A stretch of 64,000 nucleotides of DNA, taken from contig NZ_JAFMNX010000004.1 in the NCBI RefSeq assembly GCF_018457165.1, positions 186,001-250,000 on the forward strand, given 5' to 3'. Under the pieces are notes generated by a model that was not told the origin of the DNA, did no database searches, and was given only the letters and a program-made list of their open reading frames with translations. Origin of the DNA: Tianweitania aestuarii (GTDB lineage Bacteria; Pseudomonadota; Alphaproteobacteria; Rhizobiales; Rhizobiaceae). How positions within the stretch are numbered: the first letter of the stretch is position 1; each line of letters starts with the position of its first letter. Positions 27,401 to 40,862 of this stretch are shown piece by piece. Both the position numbers and the translations under genes were made by a program.

Positions 27401-27928
27401 CGCATTGAAAGCGAGCGCAGAACCGTTCTCCTGCAGATCGAGGACCTTGCCTTGCATTTCCTGCGGCTGCGAACCGGCGGCCTGCTCGCAGATCACGCCA
27501 TCCGCGCTTATCGCGACAAGCATCGCAGCGCCATGATGAACCGCGCTTCCGAAGCCTTCCGCATCATGACGCGCGACGAATATAGCGGCCTCGCGACCCG
27601 TCCCGAGAAGAGCGGCGAGGTGCTGATCGGCCTGTCTCGCAATGGCGGCTCCAAGCTCGCGACCGACATGTCCAAGGGCACGCGCTTCCAGCTCTATCTT
27701 GCTCTCCGTTTGGCCGGCTACGAAGAGTTCGCCAGCGCCCGCCCCGCCGTGCCCTTCGTTGCAGACGACATCATGGAAACCTTCGACGAGCCGCGCTCGG
27801 AAGAAGTCTTCCGCTTGTTCGGCGAAATGGCGGCCAAGGGCCAAGTGATCTACCTCACCCACCACCGCCACCTCTGCGACATCGCCGCCGAAATGGTGCC
27901 AAGCGTGCGGGTTCACGAGCTCGGCTAA
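24452..27928 (+). CDS. yhaN: SMC/Rad50-like ATPase (YhaN/SbcC-like)
   Basis: A 1158-residue ABC-type ATPase with a long coiled coil. Walker A is GLNEAGKST at residues 36-44. Heptad-rich helices fill about residues 160-1000 with very high Ala, Glu, Leu and Arg content. The signature region MSKGTRFQLYLALRLA and Walker B VPFVADDIMETFDEP, then the LTHHRHL switch, lie in the last 120 residues. The layout matches YhaN, the ATPase partner of the YhaO nuclease. No CxxC zinc hook is seen in the middle, which fits YhaN better than true SbcC/Rad50. Confidence 0.9.
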   Translation: MRLRRLDLTRYGKFTDYSIDFGPHEPGTPDLHIIYGLNEAGKSTSLSGFLDLLFGIEERTRYGFLHQNKAMELGGCLEFDGKSHELKRLKQRTNSLINAQNQPVNEALLSVPLAGLNRDAYRTMFSLDDETLESGGNAILESKGDLGELLFSASAGLAGISAALEKTAQEADAIFRKRASTTDIAVLKRRIADLKTRRDEIDVQASTFTALVAALKQAEAAYDEAMRDKGAARARHEDIARLLRAVPLGAEHARLTEALADFRDLPQPPAHWSAELPSLMKEEATLQTRLNGLDTRADLARQELEDLAVDEQLLALADQLNQLADAAARYSTAEEDLPKRRKELADRDLQITLITRTLGAAVDTDPQTLLVPAATIGILRELIASRSGIDVALETATREQEAAKAALEDARQFPDEEATARTPFSPSLAAQLQAALARLRQSDLLAQLRLAERNLPAAQASFNTALALLSPWSGHGQSLRALDLPDGSQIEGWRTKLSTLEKRQTDHADKIRDLTTRRADHLTRIEVIRSATGAITDEDLAASLTQREEAWQDHLGALDQASAASFEKHMRGVDQFAQKRLEHAADLADLRSHTAEIAVADTALSRNSDLLNEAERALEALRNEVGAAVSWLDLPPKQPLAAWLSQLERWSKNRIDALSAFDDLQDVEAALSAAKSEIKQEETNLRALLASAIDTDDLPLPALIQLAETTLADNAAEQTRRASAGKRMKELEAELALRNKGLDKARLAAESWNEHWQSALQATWFADRRESPGAVREILDALTDLPATLKSRADIHHRIAAMEADRTAFARRVAAIGEALDETLDAGSPLKTARQLAQRFEEAKTLLARHREKQRDLNRLEDERAALNEDLALHRARKSELTAFFEVETLQDVSTALDQSAERSRRLDQQRKLESQILAELQATTLDAALDTLADLDLAELQREQAELTARLDDLDERGKILFAEKTRASDRLSAVGGDDAVARIESERRTVLLQIEDLALHFLRLRTGGLLADHAIRAYRDKHRSAMMNRASEAFRIMTRDEYSGLATRPEKSGEVLIGLSRNGGSKLATDMSKGTRFQLYLALRLAGYEEFASARPAVPFVADDIMETFDEPRSEEVFRLFGEMAAKGQVIYLTHHRHLCDIAAEMVPSVRVHELG

Positions 27929-27953
27929 GACAGGGTATCGCCGTCTTCAACCT

Positions 27954-29687
27954 TCAGGAAACGGCAGAGATTTCCTGCCACGCATCATAGGCCGACAGAA
28001 CCGTCTGCGTTTGCGCTTCGTGGCCGAGACGGAAGGCGTCGTTGTAGATCGTTTCGTCCGGGTACTCGGTGATCAGTGTCACCGGCACTTTGTGGCGGGC
28101 ATCTTCCGAGACCGTGACGGGGAAGCCGTGCATGACCTCGAAGCCAAGCTCGCCGGCATGGATGCGGTAAAGCTCGATCTGTTTTTCGTTGAAGGCAACA
28201 AGCCCCGGCACCTCCGCCAGTTTCGCGGTCACGGCGCGAACAAGACGCCAGGACTGCTCGGCAAAGCCGGGCTGATGGCGGATCACCAGGAAGAAGCCTT
28301 TCGGCAACGTCCACAGCGCAAAGTTGCGCGGGATGTAGCCGGTCATCGGCCGCGTCCATTCATGGGCGGGATAGCCGTGTAGATTAACATGCAGACCGGG
28401 CTGCGTACGGGCAACGAAGGCCTCGCGCGCAGAACGCTCGTAAAGCGGTTCGGCTTCACGATATTCCAGATCGTCGCCGAGCGCCGTGTAGCGTGCGGCA
28501 TGGAGCATGTGGCGCGGCTGCGTTTCGCGCAGTTCGGCACATAACGCGTAGCCGTCCGGATTTTCGAGCGGCAGCACGCCGAAATGCGCAGTGCTGCGGC
28601 GTGCAAGGACATCCGCTGCCCGCAACGCACCGACCACACCCGTCGGCTCGTTGGCATGCTGGCCGCCGGAGATCAGAACAAGCGCGTCCGATCCCGCATG
28701 GAAGCGACCCGTGATCGAGCGGCCGCAAACGGATCCGCCATTCAGCGGCTCGCCGCCGATCGCCTCCAGCGCCGTCTCGATATCAGATGAAGACAGCGGC
28801 TCCCCGGCAGTGTCGAGCGGAAGCGCGGAGAAGCTGCGCTCGTCCCGGATCAGATGCGTGCGTGTTGCGATCGAAAGGGTCAGCGGCCCGTCGGCAAAGC
28901 GGACATCCGGCACGATGCGACCGGGTTGAAGCCCCCGATCGCCCGATGGCCGGCCGGATGCCGCCTGGAAGATCTCGAGCCCGGAGAAATACAGATCCTC
29001 GTGCAGAGCTTCCGTCAGGCTGATCGCTTCTTCACCGAAGGACAGCGCCTCATCGGGAAAGGGCAGGCTTGCCTCGATCCGCAACTCCTCGAAGAACGGC
29101 TCGCTCTTGTTCCAGCCATGCCCGGCGATCTCTTGGATCGCCGTTGCAAACAGGATCTCGAAGTCCGTTTCGAGCCGGCCGTCTTCCAGCACGTTTCCAT
29201 CCCGGCTGACGCACAGCCAACCGGTGGGAGACAAGACGCGGGCACCGGTATGATCGACATGAACACGGTTGGGCGCATCCACGATGACGGTGCGTTCCGA
29301 CCCATCAGCAGCGGTCAGCGTGACCGCGTAATGCAGCGTGTGGTCTTCGCGCGCTGTAAAGGTGATCGGCACCTGGACGAGACCGGCGAGCGGATAGGCT
29401 TCCAGAAGAAAGCGTCGCTCTTCTGCGTCGGCATGAACGGGATAGGTGACGTCGATGCTTTTGACGCCATCGAGATCGATCTCTTCCCCGAAAGCTTGAA
29501 CCAGCGGCTTGTAGGCCGAGCGGATGCGCGCTTTCACGCCTGCCGCAGCGAGCTTGTCCTCGGCCGCACGACGGGCTGCGCGCCCCTCGAACAGCCAAGC
29601 CTCGATCTCGGTTCCCGCGGCAGTCTCGAAGCGGGATAGCAGCGCATCAATGGAGCGGGGAAAGCTTTGCTGGAAGGAAAGCGTCAT
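27954..29687 (-). CDS. M14-family zinc carboxypeptidase-like protein
   Basis: A 577-residue protein. The C-terminal half carries an M14 peptidase domain: zinc ligands in GGQHANEPTG (HxxE), the VNLHGYPAHEW histidine, and a candidate catalytic Glu in TLITEYPDE. The N-terminal 300 residues match nothing I know and may set specificity. No signal peptide is visible, so it is probably cytoplasmic. The start overlaps the stop of a peptide-transporter permease by ATGA, so its likely job is trimming imported peptides or amidated substrates. The exact activity (carboxypeptidase or deacylase-type amidohydrolase) is uncertain. Confidence 0.8.
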   Translation of the reverse strand: MTLSFQQSFPRSIDALLSRFETAAGTEIEAWLFEGRAARRAAEDKLAAAGVKARIRSAYKPLVQAFGEEIDLDGVKSIDVTYPVHADAEERRFLLEAYPLAGLVQVPITFTAREDHTLHYAVTLTAADGSERTVIVDAPNRVHVDHTGARVLSPTGWLCVSRDGNVLEDGRLETDFEILFATAIQEIAGHGWNKSEPFFEELRIEASLPFPDEALSFGEEAISLTEALHEDLYFSGLEIFQAASGRPSGDRGLQPGRIVPDVRFADGPLTLSIATRTHLIRDERSFSALPLDTAGEPLSSSDIETALEAIGGEPLNGGSVCGRSITGRFHAGSDALVLISGGQHANEPTGVVGALRAADVLARRSTAHFGVLPLENPDGYALCAELRETQPRHMLHAARYTALGDDLEYREAEPLYERSAREAFVARTQPGLHVNLHGYPAHEWTRPMTGYIPRNFALWTLPKGFFLVIRHQPGFAEQSWRLVRAVTAKLAEVPGLVAFNEKQIELYRIHAGELGFEVMHGFPVTVSEDARHKVPVTLITEYPDETIYNDAFRLGHEAQTQTVLSAYDAWQEISAVS

Positions 29688-30544
29688 TGCCGTGTGCGTC
29701 CGGTTGGATCGAGGCGGTCGCGCAGCCAATCGCCGAGCAGGTTCAAACCGAGCACGGTCAACAGGATCGCAAGGCCAGGGAAAACACTGACCCACCACGC
29801 CGTTTGCAGATAGGTACGGCCATCGGCCAGCATGCCGCCCCAGGATGGAGTCGATGGATCGACGCCCAAACCAAGGAAGGTCAGGCTGGATTCGAGCAGG
29901 ATGTTGGTCGCGACGTTCAGCGTGATCAATACGATCACCGGCCCAAGCAGGTTCGGCAGAAGGTGGTGCCAGATCAGGTTGAAGTTCGACACACCGAACG
30001 AGCGCGCCGAAAGCACGAATTCGCGCTCACGCAGAGCGAGCACCTGTCCGCGCACCAGACGCGCATATTGCACCCATTGCGACACGATCATCAGCATGAT
30101 GATGTTGAACAAACCGCCGCCCAGGATCGCAATGAAGGTGATGGCCAGAAGAATGAAGGGCAGCGCCAGCTGAACATCGGCAAAGCGCATCACGATCATG
30201 TCCCACACGCCGCGGTAAAAGCCTGAAACCAGGCCCATGAAGACGCCGATGGCGGCACCACCGGCAACCGACGCCACGCCAACCAGAAGCGAGATGCGAC
30301 CGCCCGCAACCACGCGGCCGAGCACGTCACGACCCAGCGGATCGGTGCCCAGAATATGGCTCCAGTCGCTGAACGGCGCGCGCAGACGGGCAAGGAGGTT
30401 CACGCCCATGCCGTTGTCGGGAAACAGCCACGGCGACAGGATCACGGCGAGCCCGATGCCGCCGACGAGAACGAGGCCGGCCACGAGTTCGAACGATCGG
30501 AACACGGCCCAACGGGAGTGAGGACGGTCTGCAATAAGGCTCAC
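29684..30544 (-). CDS. Peptide ABC transporter permease (DppC type)
   Basis: A 286-residue inner-membrane permease with an N-terminal helix (about residues 18-40), the periplasmic HILGTDPLGRDVLGRV motif near residue 63, and a BPD transmembrane domain with the coupling EAA-like loop near LSARSFGVSNFNLIWHHLLPN. It pairs with the DppB-type gene just upstream (5-bp gap). The substrate class is oligopeptides/nickel by family, and the M14 and 5-oxoprolinase neighbours suggest peptides. Confidence 0.92.
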   Translation of the reverse strand: MSLIADRPHSRWAVFRSFELVAGLVLVGGIGLAVILSPWLFPDNGMGVNLLARLRAPFSDWSHILGTDPLGRDVLGRVVAGGRISLLVGVASVAGGAAIGVFMGLVSGFYRGVWDMIVMRFADVQLALPFILLAITFIAILGGGLFNIIMLMIVSQWVQYARLVRGQVLALREREFVLSARSFGVSNFNLIWHHLLPNLLGPVIVLITLNVATNILLESSLTFLGLGVDPSTPSWGGMLADGRTYLQTAWWVSVFPGLAILLTVLGLNLLGDWLRDRLDPTGRTRQ

Positions 30545-30549
30545 TGGAC

Positions 30550-31473
30550 CTACTCCGTGCGAATGCGGGGATCGACCAGCCCGTAGGCGATGTCGACGAT
30601 CAGGTTCACGAGGACGATCAACATGGACAAAACCACGATCACGCCCTGAAGCACGGGATAATCGCGGTCAGCCACGGCTTGGAAAGCCAGCGTGCCCAGA
30701 CCCGGCCAGTTGAACACACGCTCAACCACCACGATGCCGCCCAGCAGACCGCCGAACTGGATGCCGAGATAGGTGATCAGCGGGATCGCGCAGTTGCGCA
30801 GCGCGTGCTTGTAAAGAACGACACGCTCGGACAGGCCCTTGGCGCGGGCAACCGTCACATATTGCTGCTTGAGCGTTTCCAGCATCGCCGTGCGCACGAG
30901 GCGAACATTGGTGGCCGTCAGGATAATGCCCATGGTGAGCGCCGGCATCAGGAAACTTTGCCAGCCTTCCATGCCGCTTGGCGGCAGCCATTGCAGGCTG
31001 ATGGAGAAAACCAGCACCAGCATGATCGCCAGCCAGAAGTTCGGGAAGGACAGGCCAACGAGCGACAGAACGCGGATGACTTGGCCGGGCCAGCGACCCT
31101 GCCGGGTTGCCGAAGCAATGCCCAAGGGGATCGAGATCACGATCGAAACCACCAGCGAGGCCAGCGCCAGCGCCAGCGTTGCCGGCAAGGCGCGGCCGAT
31201 CAGCTGGTTCACCGGCGTTCCGCCCAAAAAGGAGCGACCGAAATCGAGGGTGAAAAGGCCGCCGAGAAATTCGAGATATTGCACGTAGAACGGCCGGTCG
31301 AGGCCAAGCCCGGTGCGAATGCGCGCCAGATCGTCTTCCGTGACGCTGCCCGCGCCCTGGCTCAGCATCAGGGCCGGATCGCCCGTCAGGCGGATGGCGT
31401 AAGCAACAAGCAGCGTGACGCAGAGCACCACGAAGATCGCTTGCAGAAAGCGTTTGATCAGAAAACCGGCCAT
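30550..31473 (-). CDS. Peptide ABC transporter permease (DppB type)
   Basis: A 307-residue permease. It begins MAGFLIKRFLQAIFVVLCVTLL, followed by the typical DppB periplasmic segment ARIRTGLGLDRPFYVQYLEFL. The EAA loop VARAKGLSERVVLYKHALRN is near residue 200, with six membrane helices overall. I start 33 bp inside the longest frame because AGGTGA precedes this ATG and family members begin here. It lies between the binding protein and the DppC partner in one leftward operon. Confidence 0.92.
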   Translation of the reverse strand: MAGFLIKRFLQAIFVVLCVTLLVAYAIRLTGDPALMLSQGAGSVTEDDLARIRTGLGLDRPFYVQYLEFLGGLFTLDFGRSFLGGTPVNQLIGRALPATLALALASLVVSIVISIPLGIASATRQGRWPGQVIRVLSLVGLSFPNFWLAIMLVLVFSISLQWLPPSGMEGWQSFLMPALTMGIILTATNVRLVRTAMLETLKQQYVTVARAKGLSERVVLYKHALRNCAIPLITYLGIQFGGLLGGIVVVERVFNWPGLGTLAFQAVADRDYPVLQGVIVVLSMLIVLVNLIVDIAYGLVDPRIRTE

Positions 31474-31530
31474 CAATTCACCTGGGGAGAGAGGTCTGCC
31501 CCGCATGAAGCGGGGCAGATGCGTCGATCA

Positions 31531-33060
31531 TTATTCGACTGTGACGTCCGTCAGCCGCAGGCGGCTGTCCGGCGGTGCGATGAAGTTCTTCACCCGCTTG
31601 TTGATCGCGTAGATCTGGTTGAGATTGTAAAGCGGCATCTCAAGCGCCTGATCCGCGACATACCTGGCGATCTCCTGCAGCACCTTCTCGCGTTCTTGCG
31701 CGTTGGTCATGCCGCGCTGCGACTCCAGCAAAGCGTCGAGCTTCGGATCGTCGCCATACGGGTTCCAGCGCTCACCCTTGTGGTACATGAGGTAGGCGGT
31801 GTTGTCGTAATCGAACGTCCACGCGCCCCACGCCTGCTGCCACATCGCACCGGTGCGACCAGCGGGAATGATGTCGTTCAGGAGGACGTTGGTTTCGTAG
31901 GGCTTGATCGTGGCGGTGATGCCGACCGTCGACAGATAGCTCGCAACGGCCTGCGCCACTTCGTTGAAGGTCGAGTCGTTGCCGCGCACGTCGATCTGAA
32001 GCGTCGTGCCCGGCTTCACGCCGGCTTCGTCCAGAAGCTTCTGCGCGCCGGCCGTGTCGAACGGAATGGCTTCAAGCGAAGGATCGTTGCCAAAGGTCTG
32101 TTCGGACTGGAACGACACGATCGGCTTGGCCTGGCCGGCAAGGATCGCGTCGTTGATGGTGGCGCGGTCCACCGCCATGATCAGCGCCTTGCGCACGCGT
32201 GGGTCAGCCGTGATGCCGTCGCGCGTGTTGAAGCGCAGCGAATAAACGGTAGCACCTGGCGTGCTGACGATCTCGAGCTTGGAATCGGCCTCGATGGTCG
32301 GGATCGAGCCGATCGGCACGGATGGCGGGATCACCATGTCGACGCGGCCGGACTGCAGTTCGGCAAGCGCAGTGGACGGCTCGGTGATGAAGCGGAAGGT
32401 CACGTTTTCCAGCTTCGCCTTGTCGCCCCAGAACTTGTCATAGGCCTTCAGCTCCACGGCATCACGCGCCGTGTAGGAGGTCATGGTGAAGGGGCCGGTG
32501 CCGACCGGATGGGTGTTGAAATACTCGTCGCCCTTTTCGGCGATATAGGCCGGGGGCACGATCATCGCGCCATAGCCGGCGAGCTTGGTGAGCAGCACCG
32601 GATCGGGGCGCGACAGCTTCAGCTCGACCGTCTTTTCGTCGACCACATTGACGCTGTCGATCGCGTTGTAGTTGGACTGCTGCGGACCCTTGGCACCTTC
32701 TTCGCCGAGCAGGCGGTCGAACGTGTACTTCACCGCGTCCGCATTGAACGGCTCGCCATTGTGGAAGGTCACGCCTTCACGCAGCTTGAAAGTGTAGGTG
32801 AGGCCATCATCGCTGATGGTCCACTCCGTTGCGAGGCCGGGAATGATCTTCAGGTCCGGCGTACGGGCGACCAGGCCGTCGAAGATGTTGTTGGCAACGG
32901 CCGACCAGTTCACCAGGAACGTGTCGATCGGATCCCAGCTGCCTGGGTCCTGCGGCGAAGAAATGGTCAGCGTGCCAGCCGGTTGGGCTTGCGCGGCGGT
33001 CACAAGTGCGAGCGCACTGGTTAGAAGTGCCCCTCTCAGGGCGCGGTTCCAGCGGGTCAT
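31531..33060 (-). CDS. Peptide ABC transporter substrate-binding protein (SBP family 5)
   Basis: A 509-residue periplasmic binding protein. The signal peptide is MTRWNRALRGALLTSALALV with a likely cleavage after AQA near residue 25. The SBP_bac_5 body includes PGLATEWTISDDGLTYTFKL near residue 75, VTFHNGEPFNADAVKYTFDR near 97, and PVGTGPFTMTSY near 163. GAGGAG precedes the ATG. It delivers peptides or related ligands to the DppB/C permeases encoded downstream. Confidence 0.93.
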   Translation of the reverse strand: MTRWNRALRGALLTSALALVTAAQAQPAGTLTISSPQDPGSWDPIDTFLVNWSAVANNIFDGLVARTPDLKIIPGLATEWTISDDGLTYTFKLREGVTFHNGEPFNADAVKYTFDRLLGEEGAKGPQQSNYNAIDSVNVVDEKTVELKLSRPDPVLLTKLAGYGAMIVPPAYIAEKGDEYFNTHPVGTGPFTMTSYTARDAVELKAYDKFWGDKAKLENVTFRFITEPSTALAELQSGRVDMVIPPSVPIGSIPTIEADSKLEIVSTPGATVYSLRFNTRDGITADPRVRKALIMAVDRATINDAILAGQAKPIVSFQSEQTFGNDPSLEAIPFDTAGAQKLLDEAGVKPGTTLQIDVRGNDSTFNEVAQAVASYLSTVGITATIKPYETNVLLNDIIPAGRTGAMWQQAWGAWTFDYDNTAYLMYHKGERWNPYGDDPKLDALLESQRGMTNAQEREKVLQEIARYVADQALEMPLYNLNQIYAINKRVKNFIAPPDSRLRLTDVTVE

Positions 33061-33087
33061 GCCATTCTCCTCATAGATTGTTGTGGT

Positions 33088-34914
<1,827 letters not shown>

Positions 34915-34935
34915 GGTGGATAGTTCCGTCATCAA

Positions 34936-35466
34936 TCAGACCGTCGCTGCGGCGCGGGAGGCTTGGTCATAGGAGCCCGACAGGAAGCGCAGCACCGAAG
35001 CGATGCGCGACATTTCTTCCTGGGAGGGACCGGCATCCGACATGCCGCGCACCAGAAGTTCGTTGCGGATTTCCGCATAGCGGTCGCACAAGGCGAGACC
35101 CGTGTCGGAAATGCGCACCGTCTTTTCCTTGCCGGCGCGGCCGGTATGGATCAGCCCGGCCTTTTCCAGCTTGCGGATGGCGTAGTTCGCGACATGCGTG
35201 TCGCCGATATCGAGTGCAAGGCAGACATCGGCCAGGGTTTTCGGCCGGCTGCGATGGCGCACAGAATGAAGGATCAGAATTTCGATCGGGGAAAGGCCGG
35301 GTTGCCCCGCGGCCGTCATGCAGCGCACCATCCAGCGGGAAAAGGCGTGCGAGATCAGGATCACGCCATATTCCATTTCCGACAATCCAGGATGCGTGCC
35401 TGCCGCGAGATGCTGCGACGACACGATCGGGCCGAGCGAGCGCCCGCTCGACCGGCTTTCGCGCAT
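34936..35466 (-). CDS. Winged-helix (MarR-type) regulator
   Basis: A 176-residue DNA-binding protein with a winged helix at about residues 55-125 ([52 protein letters not shown]). I start at MRESRSSG because GGAAGG lies 10 bases upstream. A frame opening 72 bp earlier would begin inside a likely promoter. It is the first gene of the leftward transporter operon and divergent from the 5-oxoprolinase gene, so it probably controls both. Confidence 0.8.
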   Translation of the reverse strand: MRESRSSGRSLGPIVSSQHLAAGTHPGLSEMEYGVILISHAFSRWMVRCMTAAGQPGLSPIEILILHSVRHRSRPKTLADVCLALDIGDTHVANYAIRKLEKAGLIHTGRAGKEKTVRISDTGLALCDRYAEIRNELLVRGMSDAGPSQEEMSRIASVLRFLSGSYDQASRAAATV

Positions 35467-35557
35467 CGTGTCTGCGCCTTCCACTGGATTATCGCCTGCC
35501 TTCAAACGCAACCGCCTCGTTCCTGTTGACGCGACCATGCCATCATCTTAACGATAC

Positions 35558-35569
35558 TTTGTCAACAAA
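35558..35569. promoter_or_regulatory. Candidate operator between the MarR-type gene and the 5-oxoprolinase gene
   Basis: TTTGT-CA-ACAAA is a perfect short dyad overlapping a minus-strand TTGACA (-35-like). It lies in the divergent region about 90 bp from each chosen start. This is a plausible site for the divergent regulator. No clear -10 was found. Confidence 0.35.
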
Positions 35570-35649
35570 ATGCGCGCGTTATGAACAAGCATGACGCATG
35601 CAACAAGGATGCCTGCTTTTTAAGCGGGTGCTGATGAGGCGGGAATTCG

Positions 35650-39285
<3,636 letters not shown>

Positions 39286-39293
39286 CAACAGCC

Positions 39294-39320
39294 GGAGGGC
39301 GCCTGACGCAGGTGCCCTCC
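39294..39320 (+). terminator. Hairpin after the 5-oxoprolinase gene
   Basis: A 12-bp stem, GGAGGGCGCCTG / CAGGTGCCCTCC with one G-T pair and a 3-nt loop, starts 9 bp after the stop. Only a C/T-rich tail (CCTTCTC) follows, so it may be a weak intrinsic terminator or an mRNA 3-prime end. Confidence 0.6.
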
Positions 39321-39402
39321 CCTTCTCGCATCCCAAAACCTCTTCTCGCGGGAACAGGATCGGGATAATCGTGCTTTCATCTCCATCGGAGGACTGCACG
39401 CC

Positions 39403-40467
39403 ATGCTGAAATCCTTTTTTGCATCAACGGCGCTGGTGGCCGCATTTACCGCGCCTCAGGTCTCGCTCGCAGCCGATGCGACACCAAGCTATGACACCTA
39501 CAAGTCCTGGTTCACGGCTTGCGACAATGGTCTCGCCTGCCAGGCACGCGGTTTCAGCGACGATAGCGGTCCCGATAGCCCGGATCTCACCATCTCCAGG
39601 GATGCCGGCCCGCAGGCCAAGACCCTCGTCACCTTGAAACTGCCTTTCGCTGTTGAAGCGGCCGACCTCAAGGTCGATGGACAACCCCTCACGCTTGCCA
39701 GCGGTGCCTGGGAAATCGAGCGCGAAGAAGGGATGACGACCTTGTCGCTGTCGGAGGACGCCGACATCCAGACCCTGATCACCCAGCTTCGTGATGCGTC
39801 CGCGCTGCAAACCAGCAAACCGGAGGCTTCGGTTCCGCTTGATGGCTTTGTCGCCGCCCTGCTGCGCATGGATGATCGGCAAGGCCGCATCGACGGCGTG
39901 ACAGCGCTTATTCGCAGGGGCAAGGCACCCGCATCCGCCGTGCCCCCGGCTCCCGATCTTCCCACGACACCCACCTACAAGCCCACCGCGCCGCTCGAAG
40001 CGGCAGAAAAGACAGCCCTGCTGTCAAAGGCCCGCAAGGATCTTGCCTCGACCTTCCAGAGCGAAGATTGCAGCACTGACTCACCGTCCGGCATCGACAA
40101 CTCGGACGCTTTCGCAGTGGATCAAACCAGCGCTCTCGTTTTTCTGGGGTGTTTTGTCGGCGCCTATCAGGGATCGTCCCTGGTCGCCCTTGTGCCGCGT
40201 TCGGGAAACGGTGCGGCTGAGCTTGTGCGTCCTTCCCTCCCGATCTCGGACGGCGATACCGACACCGCCCTTTTGACCGAACCGGGCTTTGATCCCGACA
40301 CCGGCACTTTGTCGATGAGCGCGCGTGGCCGAGGCCTGGGGGATTGTGGATTGAGCGCGGAATGGGTCTGGAACGGCACGCAGTTTCAGCTCACCGGCGG
40401 CAGCTATCAGATGAGCTGCGGCGGCAGCCAGCCGGGTGATTGGCCGACGGTTTATCGCTCCAAATAG
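39403..40467 (+). CDS. DUF1176 secreted protein
   Basis: A 354-residue exported protein. The signal peptide is MLKSFFASTALVAAFTAPQ with cleavage likely after SLA near residue 23. The body has the DUF1176 hallmarks: WFTACDNGLACQARGF near residue 36, LPFAVEAADLKVDG, a Pro-rich linker near residue 185, and the C-terminal GDCGLSAEWVWNGTQFQLT. Paired cysteines suggest disulfides in the periplasm. The function of the family is unknown. It is a single gene immediately before the repABC control region, and a short GGGGC-TGAA-GCCCC hairpin lies at its end. Confidence 0.85.
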   Translation: MLKSFFASTALVAAFTAPQVSLAADATPSYDTYKSWFTACDNGLACQARGFSDDSGPDSPDLTISRDAGPQAKTLVTLKLPFAVEAADLKVDGQPLTLASGAWEIEREEGMTTLSLSEDADIQTLITQLRDASALQTSKPEASVPLDGFVAALLRMDDRQGRIDGVTALIRRGKAPASAVPPAPDLPTTPTYKPTAPLEAAEKTALLSKARKDLASTFQSEDCSTDSPSGIDNSDAFAVDQTSALVFLGCFVGAYQGSSLVALVPRSGNGAAELVRPSLPISDGDTDTALLTEPGFDPDTGTLSMSARGRGLGDCGLSAEWVWNGTQFQLTGGSYQMSCGGSQPGDWPTVYRSK

Positions 40468-40862
40468 GGGGCTGAAGCCCCTCCCCTGCCTAACCAACGG
40501 CCGCATTGCCGCCGGTTTCCGGCGCTGTAATCGTCAGGAAGGAATGTCGCTCCGATTCGACGCGACTCGTGGTCTTCTTAGCGAAGTGGCTCCATTGGAG
40601 ACGCGACCTTAATATTTGGACTGCCGAAGAGCGGCTGAAAAGATGCCGTTATGCGGATGAGCCGCAGCATGCGGTTTACTGTAACCTATTGCTTTTCCGT
40701 GGTTTTCTTCCCTTCGGCAACCTCCAGACCATGCCGACGTCGACCGCGTTAGAACTTCGTTAACCTTAAAGCTCTGGACCGCCGCCCGGAATCATGCGCT
40801 AAGCTTGACGGGAGAAGGGCATTAAAGCGGCCGTTGGCCGTCAAAGGGGTACGACAGCGACA
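40468..40862. other. 395-bp repABC upstream control region
   Basis: No gene is seen here. The region holds a CtrA-like box (40749-40764), three GANTC sites (40554-40558, 40564-40568, 40789-40793), and a short dyad CGGCC-GTT-GGCCG (40828-40840) just before repA. The last could be an operator for RepA/RepB autoregulation. It is A+T-richer than the surrounding genes. No confident -35/-10 pair could be chosen. Confidence 0.6.
40749..40764 (+). promoter_or_regulatory. CtrA-like box upstream of repA
   Basis: TTAG-AACTTCG-TTAAC matches the CtrA consensus TTAA-N7-TTAAC with one mismatch. It lies 99 bp before the repA start. CtrA is the master cell-cycle response regulator of Alphaproteobacteria. Confidence 0.55.
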
